Assembly: GCF_014196765.1 (NCBI RefSeq)
Contig: NZ_JACIEE010000003.1
Location: forward strand, 496,001-560,000
DNA length: 64,000 nt
Reading direction: 5' to 3'
Origin: Mycoplana azooxidifex
GTDB lineage: Bacteria > Pseudomonadota > Alphaproteobacteria > Rhizobiales > Rhizobiaceae
The notes below the pieces were generated by a model that saw nothing but the letters and a program-made list of their open reading frames with translations, did not search any database and was not told the DNA's origin. Both the position numbers and the translations under genes were made by a program. Shown one piece after another: positions 37,652 to 45,731 of this stretch. Positions within the stretch are counted from its first letter, which is position 1; every line of letters starts with the position of its first letter.

Positions 37652-38338
37652 ATGGACGAAATCAGCACCTTGGACCGACCGACCTCGGGCGGTCCCGGAC
37701 CGATCCGCCGCACCGCCCTGCACGACACGCTCGTCAACCACCTGCGCGACATGATCATCGAGGGCAACCTCGAGCCTGGTACGCGCCTGCATGAGGGTCA
37801 ACTCGGCGAGCAGCTTGGCGTATCGCGCACGCCGCTTCGCGAAGCGATCAAGTATCTGGCGAGCGAGGGCCTGGTCGAGCTGGTGCCCAGCCGCGGGGCG
37901 ATCGTGAAGCGGTTCAGCGGCAAGGACGTGCAGGACATGCTGACGGTCCTGCGCAACCTCGAGGAACTGGCCGGCAAGCTCGCCTGCCAGCTCGCAAGCG
38001 AAGCCGAGATCGCCCATGTCCGCGCCCTGCACGACGAGATGATCCGGTGCTACCGGGCGGCCGATCGCCTGCAGTACTACAAGCTGAACCAGGACATCCA
38101 CACCGCGATCGTCCGGCTGGCACAGAACGCCACGCTTGCCGACATACACCAGATGCTCCAGACCCGGCTGAAGCGCATTCGCTTCATCGGCCACGAGGGG
38201 CCGGAGAAATGGGCCGCCGCCGTCGCCGAGCATGAAGAGATGATCTCGGCGCTGGAGGCCCGCGACCAGGCGCGGCTGTCGGACGTGCTGGGCCGCCATC
38301 TGGCGAACGCCTGGGAACGGGTCCGCAGCGCCCTTTAA
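37652..38338 (+). CDS. GntR family regulator, FCD subfamily
   Basis: 228 residues from the ATG at 37652, with GGAAAG upstream; an in-frame GTG at 37637 is the alternative. The winged-helix DNA-binding domain is at about 20-85 (LVNHLRDMIIEGNLEPGTRL and EQLGVSRTPLREAIKYLASEGLVEL), followed by an all-helical FCD ligand domain with metal-type residues in the helix bundle. Such regulators sense sugar acids or organic acids. It is divergent from the catabolic operon, its most likely target. Confidence 0.9.
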   Translation: MDEISTLDRPTSGGPGPIRRTALHDTLVNHLRDMIIEGNLEPGTRLHEGQLGEQLGVSRTPLREAIKYLASEGLVELVPSRGAIVKRFSGKDVQDMLTVLRNLEELAGKLACQLASEAEIAHVRALHDEMIRCYRAADRLQYYKLNQDIHTAIVRLAQNATLADIHQMLQTRLKRIRFIGHEGPEKWAAAVAEHEEMISALEARDQARLSDVLGRHLANAWERVRSAL

Positions 38339-38361
38339 GGGTCGGGATTCAGGCCACTTCT

Positions 38362-38401
38362 AAAGCGCGTCGCGATCCTTCGGATTCGCTTTTGGCGCTT
38401 T
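38362..38401. repeat. Inverted repeat AAAGCGC...GCGCTTT, part of a rhizobial intergenic element
   Basis: Seven-base arms around a 26-base loop, directly before the longer palindrome at 38418-38462. Together they form a compound intergenic element of the kind dispersed in Rhizobiaceae genomes. It follows the GntR stop by 23 bases. Confidence 0.6.
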
Positions 38402-38417
38402 AGGTCTTTGTTTTAAC

Positions 38418-38462
38418 GCATGTCTTTATCCCGAAACCGGTTCCCACTTTCGGGAGACATGC
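38418..38462. repeat. Rhizobial palindromic intergenic repeat, copy 1
   Basis: Outer arms GCATGTC / GACATGC and inner arms CCCGAAA / TTTCGGG. The same layout occurs at 42381-42425. I recognise this pattern as a frequent intergenic palindrome of Rhizobium/Agrobacterium relatives (RIME-like). The rest of the 338-base gap (38339-38675) holds only a hairpin at 38606-38629. Confidence 0.7.
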
Positions 38463-38605
38463 TCTCATCGCCCTGACCATGATCCCGCGCTGCCGGAGGC
38501 TGCCTCAAACCGGCACCGGCTCCGACGTCAAGCACTTGCCGGGAGGCAGGCGAGAAAGGCGTCCGGAAAAGCCCGACAGGCCCTGGCAAACGGCATCAAC
38601 GCGAA

Positions 38606-38629
38606 GGGGCGGCCCGGTTGGACCGCCCC
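38606..38629 (-). terminator. GC-rich hairpin downstream of the Bax-inhibitor-like gene
   Basis: Stem GGGGCGG / CCGCCCC with a 10-base loop, 47 bases beyond the stop of the minus-strand gene. There is no good T-run, so termination strength is uncertain. Confidence 0.5.
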
Positions 38630-38675
38630 TCGAAGACATCATCTTTTCAGCTCGCGCCGAATACGAACGATCCTG

Positions 38676-39392
38676 TCAGCCTTCGCGTTCGCCGGTGAAG
38701 TTCAGCAGCAGTTGGAAGATGTTGACGAAGTTCAGGTAGAGGGAAAACGCGCCGAAGACGGCCAGCTTCTGCCGCGACTCCTGGTCGAAGTTTTCGGCAT
38801 ACTGCTCCTTGATGTTCTGGGTATCCCAAGCGGTCAGGCCGACGAAGACGACGATGCCGATCACCGAAATGGCGAACTGCAGGGCGCTCGATCCCAGGAA
38901 GATGTTGACGATCGAGGCTATGACGACACCGATCAGGCCCATGATCAGGAACGATCCGAACTTGGACAGGTCACGCTTGGTCACGTAGCCATAGAGGCTG
39001 GTGGTGCCGAACATGGTCGCGGCGATGAAGAACGTCCGCGCGATGCTGGCGCCGGTGAAGACGAGGAACACCGAGGCGAGCGACAGGCCCATCACGGCGC
39101 AGAAGGCCCAGAACGTCATCTGAGCGGTAGACGCCGACATGGTCTGGATGCGGAACGAGAAGAAGAAGACGAAGGCCAGCGGCGCCAGCATCACCACCCA
39201 TTTCAGCGGCGACGAGAAGATCGGCACATAGAGCGCCGGCGTCGTGCCGACGATAAAGGCGACAAGGCCCGTGACCACGAGCCCTAGGCCCATGTAGTTG
39301 TAGACGCGCAGCATGTGCTGTCTGAGGCCCTCATCGAAGGCGGCGGCGGAAGTCTGGCTATAGCCGCCGAAGCGGCCCTGGTTCGGATACAT
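38676..39392 (-). CDS. Bax inhibitor-1/YccA family membrane protein
   Basis: 238 residues with seven predicted membrane helices and the family-typical soluble N-terminus (MYPNQGRFGGYSQTSAAAFDEGLRQHMLRVYNYMGLG, positions 1-37). Conserved features are TFWAFCAVMGLSLASVF and the C-terminal FVGLTAWDTQNIKE with the acidic Asp pair that forms the pH sensor in BsYetJ. It probably acts as an inner-membrane calcium leak or stress protein. It is 18 bases from the anti-sigma factor gene, so it may be in the same transcript. Confidence 0.93.
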   Translation of the reverse strand: MYPNQGRFGGYSQTSAAAFDEGLRQHMLRVYNYMGLGLVVTGLVAFIVGTTPALYVPIFSSPLKWVVMLAPLAFVFFFSFRIQTMSASTAQMTFWAFCAVMGLSLASVFLVFTGASIARTFFIAATMFGTTSLYGYVTKRDLSKFGSFLIMGLIGVVIASIVNIFLGSSALQFAISVIGIVVFVGLTAWDTQNIKEQYAENFDQESRQKLAVFGAFSLYLNFVNIFQLLLNFTGEREG

Positions 39393-39410
39393 GTGGGTCT
39401 CCTTTGATGA

Positions 39411-40181
39411 TCAGTAGAGGGAATTCTTGAGAAGTTCGGCCTCGTCGGAGAGACCGGTACCGGGGGTGCTGGACACGACGGCATAGGCGACGTCGCCGAT
39501 CTGCCACCAGGCAGCCTCCGCATCCTTGAGGTTGATGTCCGTCACGTTCTCGACGGCAAAATGGCCCGGCCGGACGGCGAACAACGAGATCCGGGTCCCG
39601 TCGCCGGTGCCGATGCTCATCTCGACGCTCGGCCCGTAGCCGGACGGGAAGATCTGCACGTCGGTGACCGTCCACCCGTCCGGCAGCTCGGGCATGACGA
39701 TCGCGGTTGCCGCCCGGATGTCGTCGCGGTCGTAGATTTTCGCCTCCGTTTGCGACGGCATGTTCTTCCTGACGAGCGCTGTCTGGTGCGCGCGCACCGC
39801 CTGTTCGACGAAGGCGGGCGGAGGAACCGACGCATTCACCTCGCGCGCGCCGAGCGGACCCATCGCAGAATGGGCGAACCAGCCGGCGGAAACGAGCAGG
39901 CCGACGGCCGCCACCCGCCGGATGGCCATCCACATGCGCCGGCCCGCGAGACCCGAGGACAGATGGCGGGCGGCTTCGCGGGTTTCCGGCCGGCCGGTCA
40001 CGACGTCCGCCGCCACGGCAAGCCGCAGGGTGGTCCGCATGCCGAGATCGGCCATGACACGGGCGGCGACGTCCGGATGGCGCGCCAGATAGGTCTCGAC
40101 CCTGAGGCGGCCGTCCGCATCGAGCTGGTTGTCCACGTAGGCGTCGAGATCGGTATCGAGAATGGTAGCGGTGTCAGTCAT
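39411..40181 (-). CDS. Membrane-bound anti-sigma factor
   Basis: 256 residues. The first 90 residues form the sigma-binding domain (DTDLDAYVDNQLDADGRLRVETYLARHPDVAARV), the typical anti-sigma start without a zinc HxxxCxxC motif. A single membrane helix at about 90-107 (VAAVGLLVSAGWFAHSA) is followed by a periplasmic domain of about 150 residues of unknown ligand. It overlaps the sigma gene by 8 bases, the standard arrangement for a cognate pair. Confidence 0.88.
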   Translation of the reverse strand: MTDTATILDTDLDAYVDNQLDADGRLRVETYLARHPDVAARVMADLGMRTTLRLAVAADVVTGRPETREAARHLSSGLAGRRMWMAIRRVAAVGLLVSAGWFAHSAMGPLGAREVNASVPPPAFVEQAVRAHQTALVRKNMPSQTEAKIYDRDDIRAATAIVMPELPDGWTVTDVQIFPSGYGPSVEMSIGTGDGTRISLFAVRPGHFAVENVTDINLKDAEAAWWQIGDVAYAVVSSTPGTGLSDEAELLKNSLY

Positions 40182-40704
40182 CGCCGTCTCCCACGAGCCT
40201 CAGATGATGGGGTTGTCCCGGACCGTCCTCGAACGAGCGCAGCCGCGCCCGCGCCCGCGAAACGCGCGACATCAGCGTTCCCACAGGCACGCCGAGCACA
40301 TCGGCTGCCTCCTGGTAGGACAGATCCTCCACGGCAACGAGATGCAGAGCCTCGCGCTGTTCTTCTGGCAGCTCAAGGAAGGCCTCTCGAACCTGGCGCA
40401 GCCGGACGGCATGCTCCTGCGTAGCCGGATAGGCCTGTTCCGCCTCGATCGCTGCCGCATCCTGCCGGCGCCGACTGGCCAGCGTGGAGCGCAGCCGATC
40501 CACATGGGTATTGTGGACGATCGAAAGCAGCCAGTTGCGAAGGTTTGCGCCGCTCCGAAAGGTCGAGCGCCGCTCATAGGCTCTCACCAGAGCGTCATGG
40601 ACAAGATCTTCGGCATCCGACGAATTGCGGACGAGCGAGCGCGCGTAGCGCCGCAGCGTGCCGAGCTGCTCGATGACGTCGAAGGGTCGTCCATTCCGAT
40701 CCAT
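40174..40704 (-). CDS. ECF-type RNA polymerase sigma factor
   Basis: 176 residues with sigma region 2 (LRRYARSLVRNSSDAEDLVHDALVRAYE and NLRNWLLSIVHNTHVDRLRS) and region 4 (LPEEQREALHLVAVEDLSYQEAADVLGVPVGTLMSRVSRAR, spanning about 112-152). The anti-sigma gene overlaps its 3' end. Region 4 is of the general RpoE-like group. The signal may involve the periplasmic domain of the anti-sigma factor, but the regulon is unknown. Confidence 0.93.
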   Translation of the reverse strand: MDRNGRPFDVIEQLGTLRRYARSLVRNSSDAEDLVHDALVRAYERRSTFRSGANLRNWLLSIVHNTHVDRLRSTLASRRRQDAAAIEAEQAYPATQEHAVRLRQVREAFLELPEEQREALHLVAVEDLSYQEAADVLGVPVGTLMSRVSRARARLRSFEDGPGQPHHLRLVGDGDD

Positions 40705-41428
40705 ACCCGCATATACGGAACTGGGACGGGATATCTTCCATCGCGCGGCGATTTATTTCGACGGTGCCGTCCGCCGACGTCGCTTGCCGCCGGCTCGGAC
40801 GCCTCGCGACAAGCCGGCGAGGGCACGGCACGCTGTGACGCCCGTCGCGCGAGAATCCGCCTTTCGGCTGCACTTTTCGGTGAATAACTACGCCTTCCGG
40901 GCTCATTCTCCGGGCGTCGGAGTTGACAGCTAACAGAATTATGACAAGCATCGACGTATTATTCGATCAATATACGTTACCGACGTAATTTTCGGTGAGT
41001 ATTGCCGGGCAGAGGCCTGCATTCATCCTTTGGGTGATGGGAATCTGGTTATGTTACTATAGGCTTAGCCGGCTCAAACGCCCGCTTGACCGGTAACGGA
41101 GCACGGCCCGGGAACCTCCGGCCCCCGCCTCTCCCCCTCAAAAGGCGTAGTGTCCTACCCCATCCGAAGGCACCCCCCTAACTCAATGCGGTAGCTGTCT
41201 TGCCGGCACCAGGCAGGCGAATGCGACTGCCGCAGCGAATACCCCGCTATGCAAGATCGTTATTATCGGGTAAATAAGCTATACCTCATACATAATATTC
41301 AAGTTTAATAACCGTGAGTGAATGCGCAGTTCGGGGCCTATAAGTATAGTTGGGGCTAGCACGTATCATCCACTGCACCTCTGTGACACAGAGGAGGATG
41401 GACGTGCGTTGTAGGGAGTAAAATAGCT
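40705..41428. promoter_or_regulatory. Long AT-rich intergenic region upstream of the second LuxR regulator
   Basis: 724 bases between divergent genes. The stretch from about 40870 is much richer in A and T than the flanks. I find no convincing ORF. It holds a perfect palindrome at 41378-41394. A CCTACCCCATCC element at 41154 resembles CCTACCCCCATC on the minus strand at 8111-8122, upstream of the export gene. The minus-strand end should hold the sigma-factor promoter. Confidence 0.45.
41378..41394. promoter_or_regulatory. Perfect palindrome CCTCTGTGACACAGAGG
   Basis: Eight-base arms around a single central base, 34 bases before the start codon of the LuxR-type gene. It could be an operator for autoregulation or a 5' leader hairpin. 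The GGAGG of its right edge is not at ribosome-site distance; the actual site is GGGAG at about 41415. Confidence 0.5.
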
Positions 41429-42229
41429 ATGAATTCAGCAATGATGTCCACCGGCAAGGAAATAGCAGGCAGTCTCATTCATCCCATCGCACTTGATCCT
41501 TCCAATTCGTCTCATGCAAAGGTGTTCGAGGGGGTTCACGTTGCGAGAGAGAGGTCTCTCCTGATCATCGACAATAGAGCACTGGACCGGCAATGCCTTG
41601 CCCAGTGTATTTCCGCGCACAAGATTGACATGGATGTCGTCGCTTTCGGCTCCATGGAGGAGTGGAAGCGCAAGCGCCAGGACTATCCGCCGCTTGCTGC
41701 CATCCTGCTCAACGTAGGCGGTCGCAAGATTGCCGAGCCTTCTGTCTCCGAAGAGATCAAGAAGCTCGCAGCCGAGTTCGAGGCACCGATCATCGTATTG
41801 GCGGATACGGACGATCTTGCCCAGATCATGAGAGCCCTGGAGTGCGGAGCCAAGGGTTACATCCCGTCTTCGGTCAGCATCGATGTCTGCATCGAGGCGA
41901 TCGCCTTGTCGCTTGCGGGAGGCATCTTCGTTCCGGCGAGCAGCGTCTTCGCAATGCGCCAGGTCCTCGAAACCGGCAGTCCGGTTGCCCGTCCCCTGGC
42001 CGGCATGTTTACCGCCCGCCAGGCCGAAGTGGTCGAAGCCCTTCGTCGTGGCAAGGCCAACAAGATCATTGCGTATGAGCTGAACCTGCGCGAGAGCACG
42101 GTGAAGGTTCACATTCGCAATATCATGAAGAAGGTGAAGGCCACCAACAGGACCGAAGTCGCCTACAAGATCAACGATCTCTTCCCGACCGACTTCTCCG
42201 CCGACACTGCAAGCCGGCTGGAACACTGA
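41429..42229 (+). CDS. LuxR-type regulator with degenerate receiver domain
   Basis: 266 residues. The C-terminal LuxR helix-turn-helix (about 195-255) has FTARQAEVVEALRRGKANK and RESTVKVHIRNIMKKVKATN. The receiver-like part (43-160) retains the fold (SLLIIDNRALDRQ, IIVLADTDD, GAKGYIPSSVS), but the phospho-acceptor position is Asn95 (AAILLNVGG), so classical phosphorylation is unlikely. No kinase is nearby. It precedes the priming transferase and chain-length genes and is a second candidate regulator of the glycan locus. It is only distantly related to the regulator at 7034. Confidence 0.87.
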   Translation: MNSAMMSTGKEIAGSLIHPIALDPSNSSHAKVFEGVHVARERSLLIIDNRALDRQCLAQCISAHKIDMDVVAFGSMEEWKRKRQDYPPLAAILLNVGGRKIAEPSVSEEIKKLAAEFEAPIIVLADTDDLAQIMRALECGAKGYIPSSVSIDVCIEAIALSLAGGIFVPASSVFAMRQVLETGSPVARPLAGMFTARQAEVVEALRRGKANKIIAYELNLRESTVKVHIRNIMKKVKATNRTEVAYKINDLFPTDFSADTASRLEH

Positions 42230-42296
42230 AGGCTTTTACCGGCCCGCGGCTTGTGAGCCGTGATCTTTTGCCATTCTTTCTCCGCTGTACCAGTTT

Positions 42297-42319
42297 CCGG
42301 GCTCCCTCGCGGAGCCCGG
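42297..42319 (+). terminator. Terminator-like hairpin after the second LuxR gene
   Basis: Nine-base-pair stem CCGGGCTCC / GGAGCCCGG with a 5-base loop, 68 bases past the stop. There is no strong T-run, so activity is uncertain. Confidence 0.6.
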
Positions 42320-42380
42320 ATGCATTTCAGCTTGTCCGCTCTTGTCTTCGGTCCGCCACCCCTCAAGTCCTTGTCTTGAT

Positions 42381-42425
42381 GCATGCCGTTTTCCCGAAAC
42401 CGCCGCACATTTTCGGGCGACATGC
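42381..42425. repeat. Rhizobial palindromic intergenic repeat, copy 2
   Basis: GCATGCC...GACATGC outer arms and CCCGAAA / TTTCGGG inner arms, the same layout and spacing as the element at 38418-38462. The rest of the 435-base gap (42230-42664) between the LuxR gene and the sugar transferase contains a hairpin and no gene that I can support. Confidence 0.7.
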
Positions 42426-42664
42426 ATTAGGGGCCTGCTGCGTTTCATAGGTCAGAGGGCCGTCCGCACAAACCGCTCCCGATCCTCTCTCTTCACCTTG
42501 CCTGTTCCCCGCAGGGACCGCGGCCCGATGAAGTCCGATGGGCCGCTTCAGACTTGGCCGGGCCGGACAAGCAGAGCCCAATACGACCTTTCGAATGCAT
42601 GTGTCCGTACCGAACCCGCTCACCAGTGGCAGGACGCCCTCGCACGGGGGCCGCCCTTCCCCCT

Positions 42665-43345
42665 TTAGAGACCGGTACCCCGGATCACCACCATCGGCGT
42701 CCTGGACAAGATCCAGAGATCCGTGGCGAAGGACATCATGCCGAAGTAGCGCGTATCGTGGATCGCCCGCTCTGCGAAGCTGCAGCCGTTGCGCACGCTG
42801 ATCTGCCACAGCCCTGTCAGGCCCGGGCGCATGTGGAAGTAGGAAGTGCCTGGATATTGCGAACGCTGTTCGGGCAGCATCGGCCGCGGCCCGACCAGGC
42901 TCATGTCGCCGCGGAAGACGTTCCATAGCTGCGGCAACTCATCGAGCGAGTACTTGCGCAGATAGCGGCCCACCCGGGTAATGCGCGGGTCGTCCTTCAG
43001 CTTCTGCGTCAGTTCCCACTCGATGCGGGCCGCGGTGTTTTCGGCAAGATAGCCCTGAAGCCGCTGGTCCGCTTTCGGCACCATCGTGCGCAGCTTCCAG
43101 AGCTTGAATATCCGACCATCCTTGCCGATGCGCGGCTGGCAGAAGAACGCCGCCTGCCCATCCAACCTGACGAGCAGGGCCAGCATGCCGACCACGATCA
43201 GCACGAGAGGCGCGATCGCGAGGGTGAAAAGGATATCGAACAGTCTCTTCGATGACAGATAGACAGATCGCGAGCCCGATGCCTGGGCTTGTGACGCCGG
43301 TTGGGTCGCAAGCCCGAGCGAATAGGGCAGGTGGTCTTTCGACAT
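42665..43345 (-). CDS. Undecaprenyl-phosphate sugar transferase (ExoY/PssA-like priming enzyme)
   Basis: 226 residues from the ATG at 43345 (MSKDHLPYSLGLA). One N-terminal membrane helix (about 43-65) is followed by the bacterial sugar transferase domain: FFCQPRIGKDGRIFKLWKLR, SLDELPQLWNVFRGDMSLVG, PRPMLPEQ and PGLTGLWQISVRNG. This monotopic phosphoglycosyl transferase puts the first sugar phosphate on undecaprenyl phosphate. It probably starts the repeat unit that Wzx flips. The short length is that of ExoY rather than the five-helix WbaP. Confidence 0.94.
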   Translation of the reverse strand: MSKDHLPYSLGLATQPASQAQASGSRSVYLSSKRLFDILFTLAIAPLVLIVVGMLALLVRLDGQAAFFCQPRIGKDGRIFKLWKLRTMVPKADQRLQGYLAENTAARIEWELTQKLKDDPRITRVGRYLRKYSLDELPQLWNVFRGDMSLVGPRPMLPEQRSQYPGTSYFHMRPGLTGLWQISVRNGCSFAERAIHDTRYFGMMSFATDLWILSRTPMVVIRGTGL

Positions 43346-44121
43346 TATAGCCTCCGCGTACGCTGGACACAGCCACAAGCGTCCGGTGCCATCGCGGCAC
43401 ACAAGAAGGCTCGGCGCCGGCAGTTCGTGCCGGTCCGGGTGTCTTCAATTGGGTTCGAAGGCGCTTGAGTAAGACTATATTAACCATATGAAATGGCGTC
43501 TCAAATAAATCCCCGTTAGCCAATTCGATCTAGGTTATCGGGATGATCACCCTGTACGTCGTTCGGTAGTGTTTGGTGAGCGTTTCGGGGTAGGAAACGC
43601 GCCGACGCGGCGATCCTTTGGGCTCCTTCCGGGCGCCTGTACTTAAAGTGAGACCCACATCGGGCGAGGGTTCTGGCATCGACGGTGGAAGCCGGCGCCG
43701 GCGCGACGGACACATGGAGGATAGGCGTCGCGGGGCCTTGCCGGCGCTCGCAGGTGCCCTGTTGCCGACGGAGATCATCGACCTGCCCGGGATGGTGTCC
43801 GGAGTGCGCCAGCGGACGAAAACACGGCCGGCACACCGGTGGCGTTCCATGGCAGAAGGCAAATCCCGCCCCGGCATCTCTCCTTTCATAGGGTCCTGCC
43901 GGATGGCGACGTCGCGGCCACAAGGCGCGAGAGGTCCGCTTCCGGGTTCGCAACGGCCGGCGGCGGTAAGGCATAGGTCGAGCGCGACTACCCAAATGGG
44001 TTACCGCGCGCCGTTCGCGCCACCGCTGCACCCACCATTGACGATCTATCGTGCGATGCGCAGCCGCCTGAGAATGGCTTCCAGGCAATGAGGCCCCTCT
44101 GGCGTTGCACGTGGATTCGTA
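43346..44121. other. 776-base intergenic region without a supported gene
   Basis: This gap separates the divergent priming transferase and chain-length genes. 43450-43520 is AT-rich and should hold promoters. 43540-44090 is GC-rich with overlapping open frames on both strands whose translations are Arg/Pro/Gly-rich and lack any recognisable domain, so I treat it as non-coding or degenerate. Confidence 0.5.
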
Positions 44122-45672
44122 ATGAGCAGCTTGGACTTGCGGTTCTACCTTTCACTGCTGATCAGGCGGTTGCCGCTTGTGCTGGCGATCGCCGTTTCCT
44201 TTGCGGTGCTGATCGCAGGCGCTGCCTATATGCTGCCGACAAAATTCCGGGCCAGTTCGAAGATCCTCGTCGAATCTCCGCAGATTCCATCCGAGCTCGC
44301 CCGGTCCTCGGTGACGATCGGGCCGGCTGAGCAGGTGCAGATCCTGCAGCAGCAGATTACCACCCGCGACGACCTGCTGGCGCTCGCCGACCGATTGAAC
44401 CTCTATGCGAATGCCGAGGAACCGCCGTTGCCGGAAGACATCGTCGAAGACATGCGCTCACGGATCTCCATCGAGGAGATGCTTGTCGATACGCAGGGTC
44501 GCAACATGAGCGCGGTCATCTTCGACGTCTCCTTCACGTCGGGCGATCCGGTGCTTGCCGCGCGGATGGCGAACGAACTGGCGAACATGATCCTGGCCCG
44601 CAACCAGCGCCAGCGAACAGACCGCGCCGGCAGCACGCTCCAGTTCTTCAACCAGGAGGTCGCCCGTTTGGGCACGCAACTGAGCAAGCTGGAGGCCGAT
44701 ATCCTCAAGTTCAAGACCGAGAACAAGGACACTCTGCCGGAAAGCATCGAATTCCGCCGTACCCAGCAAAGCAACCTGCAGGAACGGCTGGTGTCGCTGG
44801 AGCGGGAGGAATCCGACCTGCGCTCGCGGCGCATCAACCTGATCGCAACCTATACCAATACCGGGCGCATCTCCGATGCATCCCCCCTGACACCGGAACA
44901 GCAGATGCTGGCCGACCTCAATCGCGCGCTCGCCGAACAGCTTGCGATCTTTTCCGAAACGAGCCCGAACATCGCGGCGCTGCGGGGCCGCATCGCGGCA
45001 CTGCAGGCGAAGCTGCTGGCACGGGAGCCGAGGGCGCTTGCCGACAGCAAGACCGATCCGCGGCAGCGGGACGACATGACGTTCGGGCTCGACCTCCAGC
45101 TCTCCGACATCGACCAGAGGCTCGAGGCGATCGCGCGCGAACGGGTCTCGATGTCGCAGAGCATCGACGAACTGACCCGGTCGATCACGGCGACGCCTGC
45201 CAGCGAAACCGTTCTGACCGCGCTGGAGCGCAATCGGGCCAACGTCCAGACGCAATATAACGAGGCGATCGCCCGACGCGCCGAAGCCTCGACGGGCGAA
45301 CAGATCGAAATGCGTTCCGACGGCGGTCGTGTCTCCGTGCTGGAGGCGGCCGTGCCGCCGCTCGAGCCGGTCAACAAGAAGCGCATGAAAATCATGGCGC
45401 TCGGGCCGGTCGCAGGTCTCGCGCTCGGCCTCGGCGTGGCGCTCGCCCTGGAGATGTTGAACAGGACCATTCGCCGGCCGGTGGAACTTGCCAGGCTGCT
45501 GCAGACGCAGCCATTGGCGACCATTCCGGAAATCGCACCGGCACGCAGTGGTTCTTCAGCCAAGCGCAAGCGCGGACTCGCAGCGCTCGTCTCCGCCTGC
45601 TTCATGACGCTTCATTGTTTCACGGTCCCGCTCGACCACCTGTTGCTGCGGCTGTTTTCGGGAGTGGCATGA
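44122..45672 (+). CDS. Polysaccharide co-polymerase (Wzz/GumC-like chain-length protein)
   Basis: 516 residues. Membrane helix 1 at about 15-37 is followed by a Wzz domain (FRASSKILVESPQIPSELAR), a long periplasmic coiled coil (about 165-400) and membrane helix 2 at about 433-455 in the proline-containing LGPVAGLALGLGVALALE. The C-terminal tail carries a third hydrophobic segment (AALVSACFMTLHCF). There is no kinase domain; that part is a separate gene downstream. It would control chain length of the exopolysaccharide with Wzy and the export protein. Confidence 0.9.
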   Translation: MSSLDLRFYLSLLIRRLPLVLAIAVSFAVLIAGAAYMLPTKFRASSKILVESPQIPSELARSSVTIGPAEQVQILQQQITTRDDLLALADRLNLYANAEEPPLPEDIVEDMRSRISIEEMLVDTQGRNMSAVIFDVSFTSGDPVLAARMANELANMILARNQRQRTDRAGSTLQFFNQEVARLGTQLSKLEADILKFKTENKDTLPESIEFRRTQQSNLQERLVSLEREESDLRSRRINLIATYTNTGRISDASPLTPEQQMLADLNRALAEQLAIFSETSPNIAALRGRIAALQAKLLAREPRALADSKTDPRQRDDMTFGLDLQLSDIDQRLEAIARERVSMSQSIDELTRSITATPASETVLTALERNRANVQTQYNEAIARRAEASTGEQIEMRSDGGRVSVLEAAVPPLEPVNKKRMKIMALGPVAGLALGLGVALALEMLNRTIRRPVELARLLQTQPLATIPEIAPARSGSSAKRKRGLAALVSACFMTLHCFTVPLDHLLLRLFSGVA

Positions 45673-45731
45673 GAATGCGGTCCAGCCTTGCCATCAATCG
45701 CGACCAGACCTTCGTCATCGGGAAATAGGCC

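Noticed and set aside
40705-40745. Possible ECF-type promoter (GGAA...CGTA) on the minus strand before the sigma gene
   Set aside because: It matches the GGAAC-N16-CGTT form only in part, and no second copy is evident near other genes of the window.
43516-44091. Overlapping 157- and 190-residue open frames on both strands between the priming transferase and chain-length genes
   Set aside because: The translations are Arg/Pro-rich with no domain, ribosome site or plausible start.
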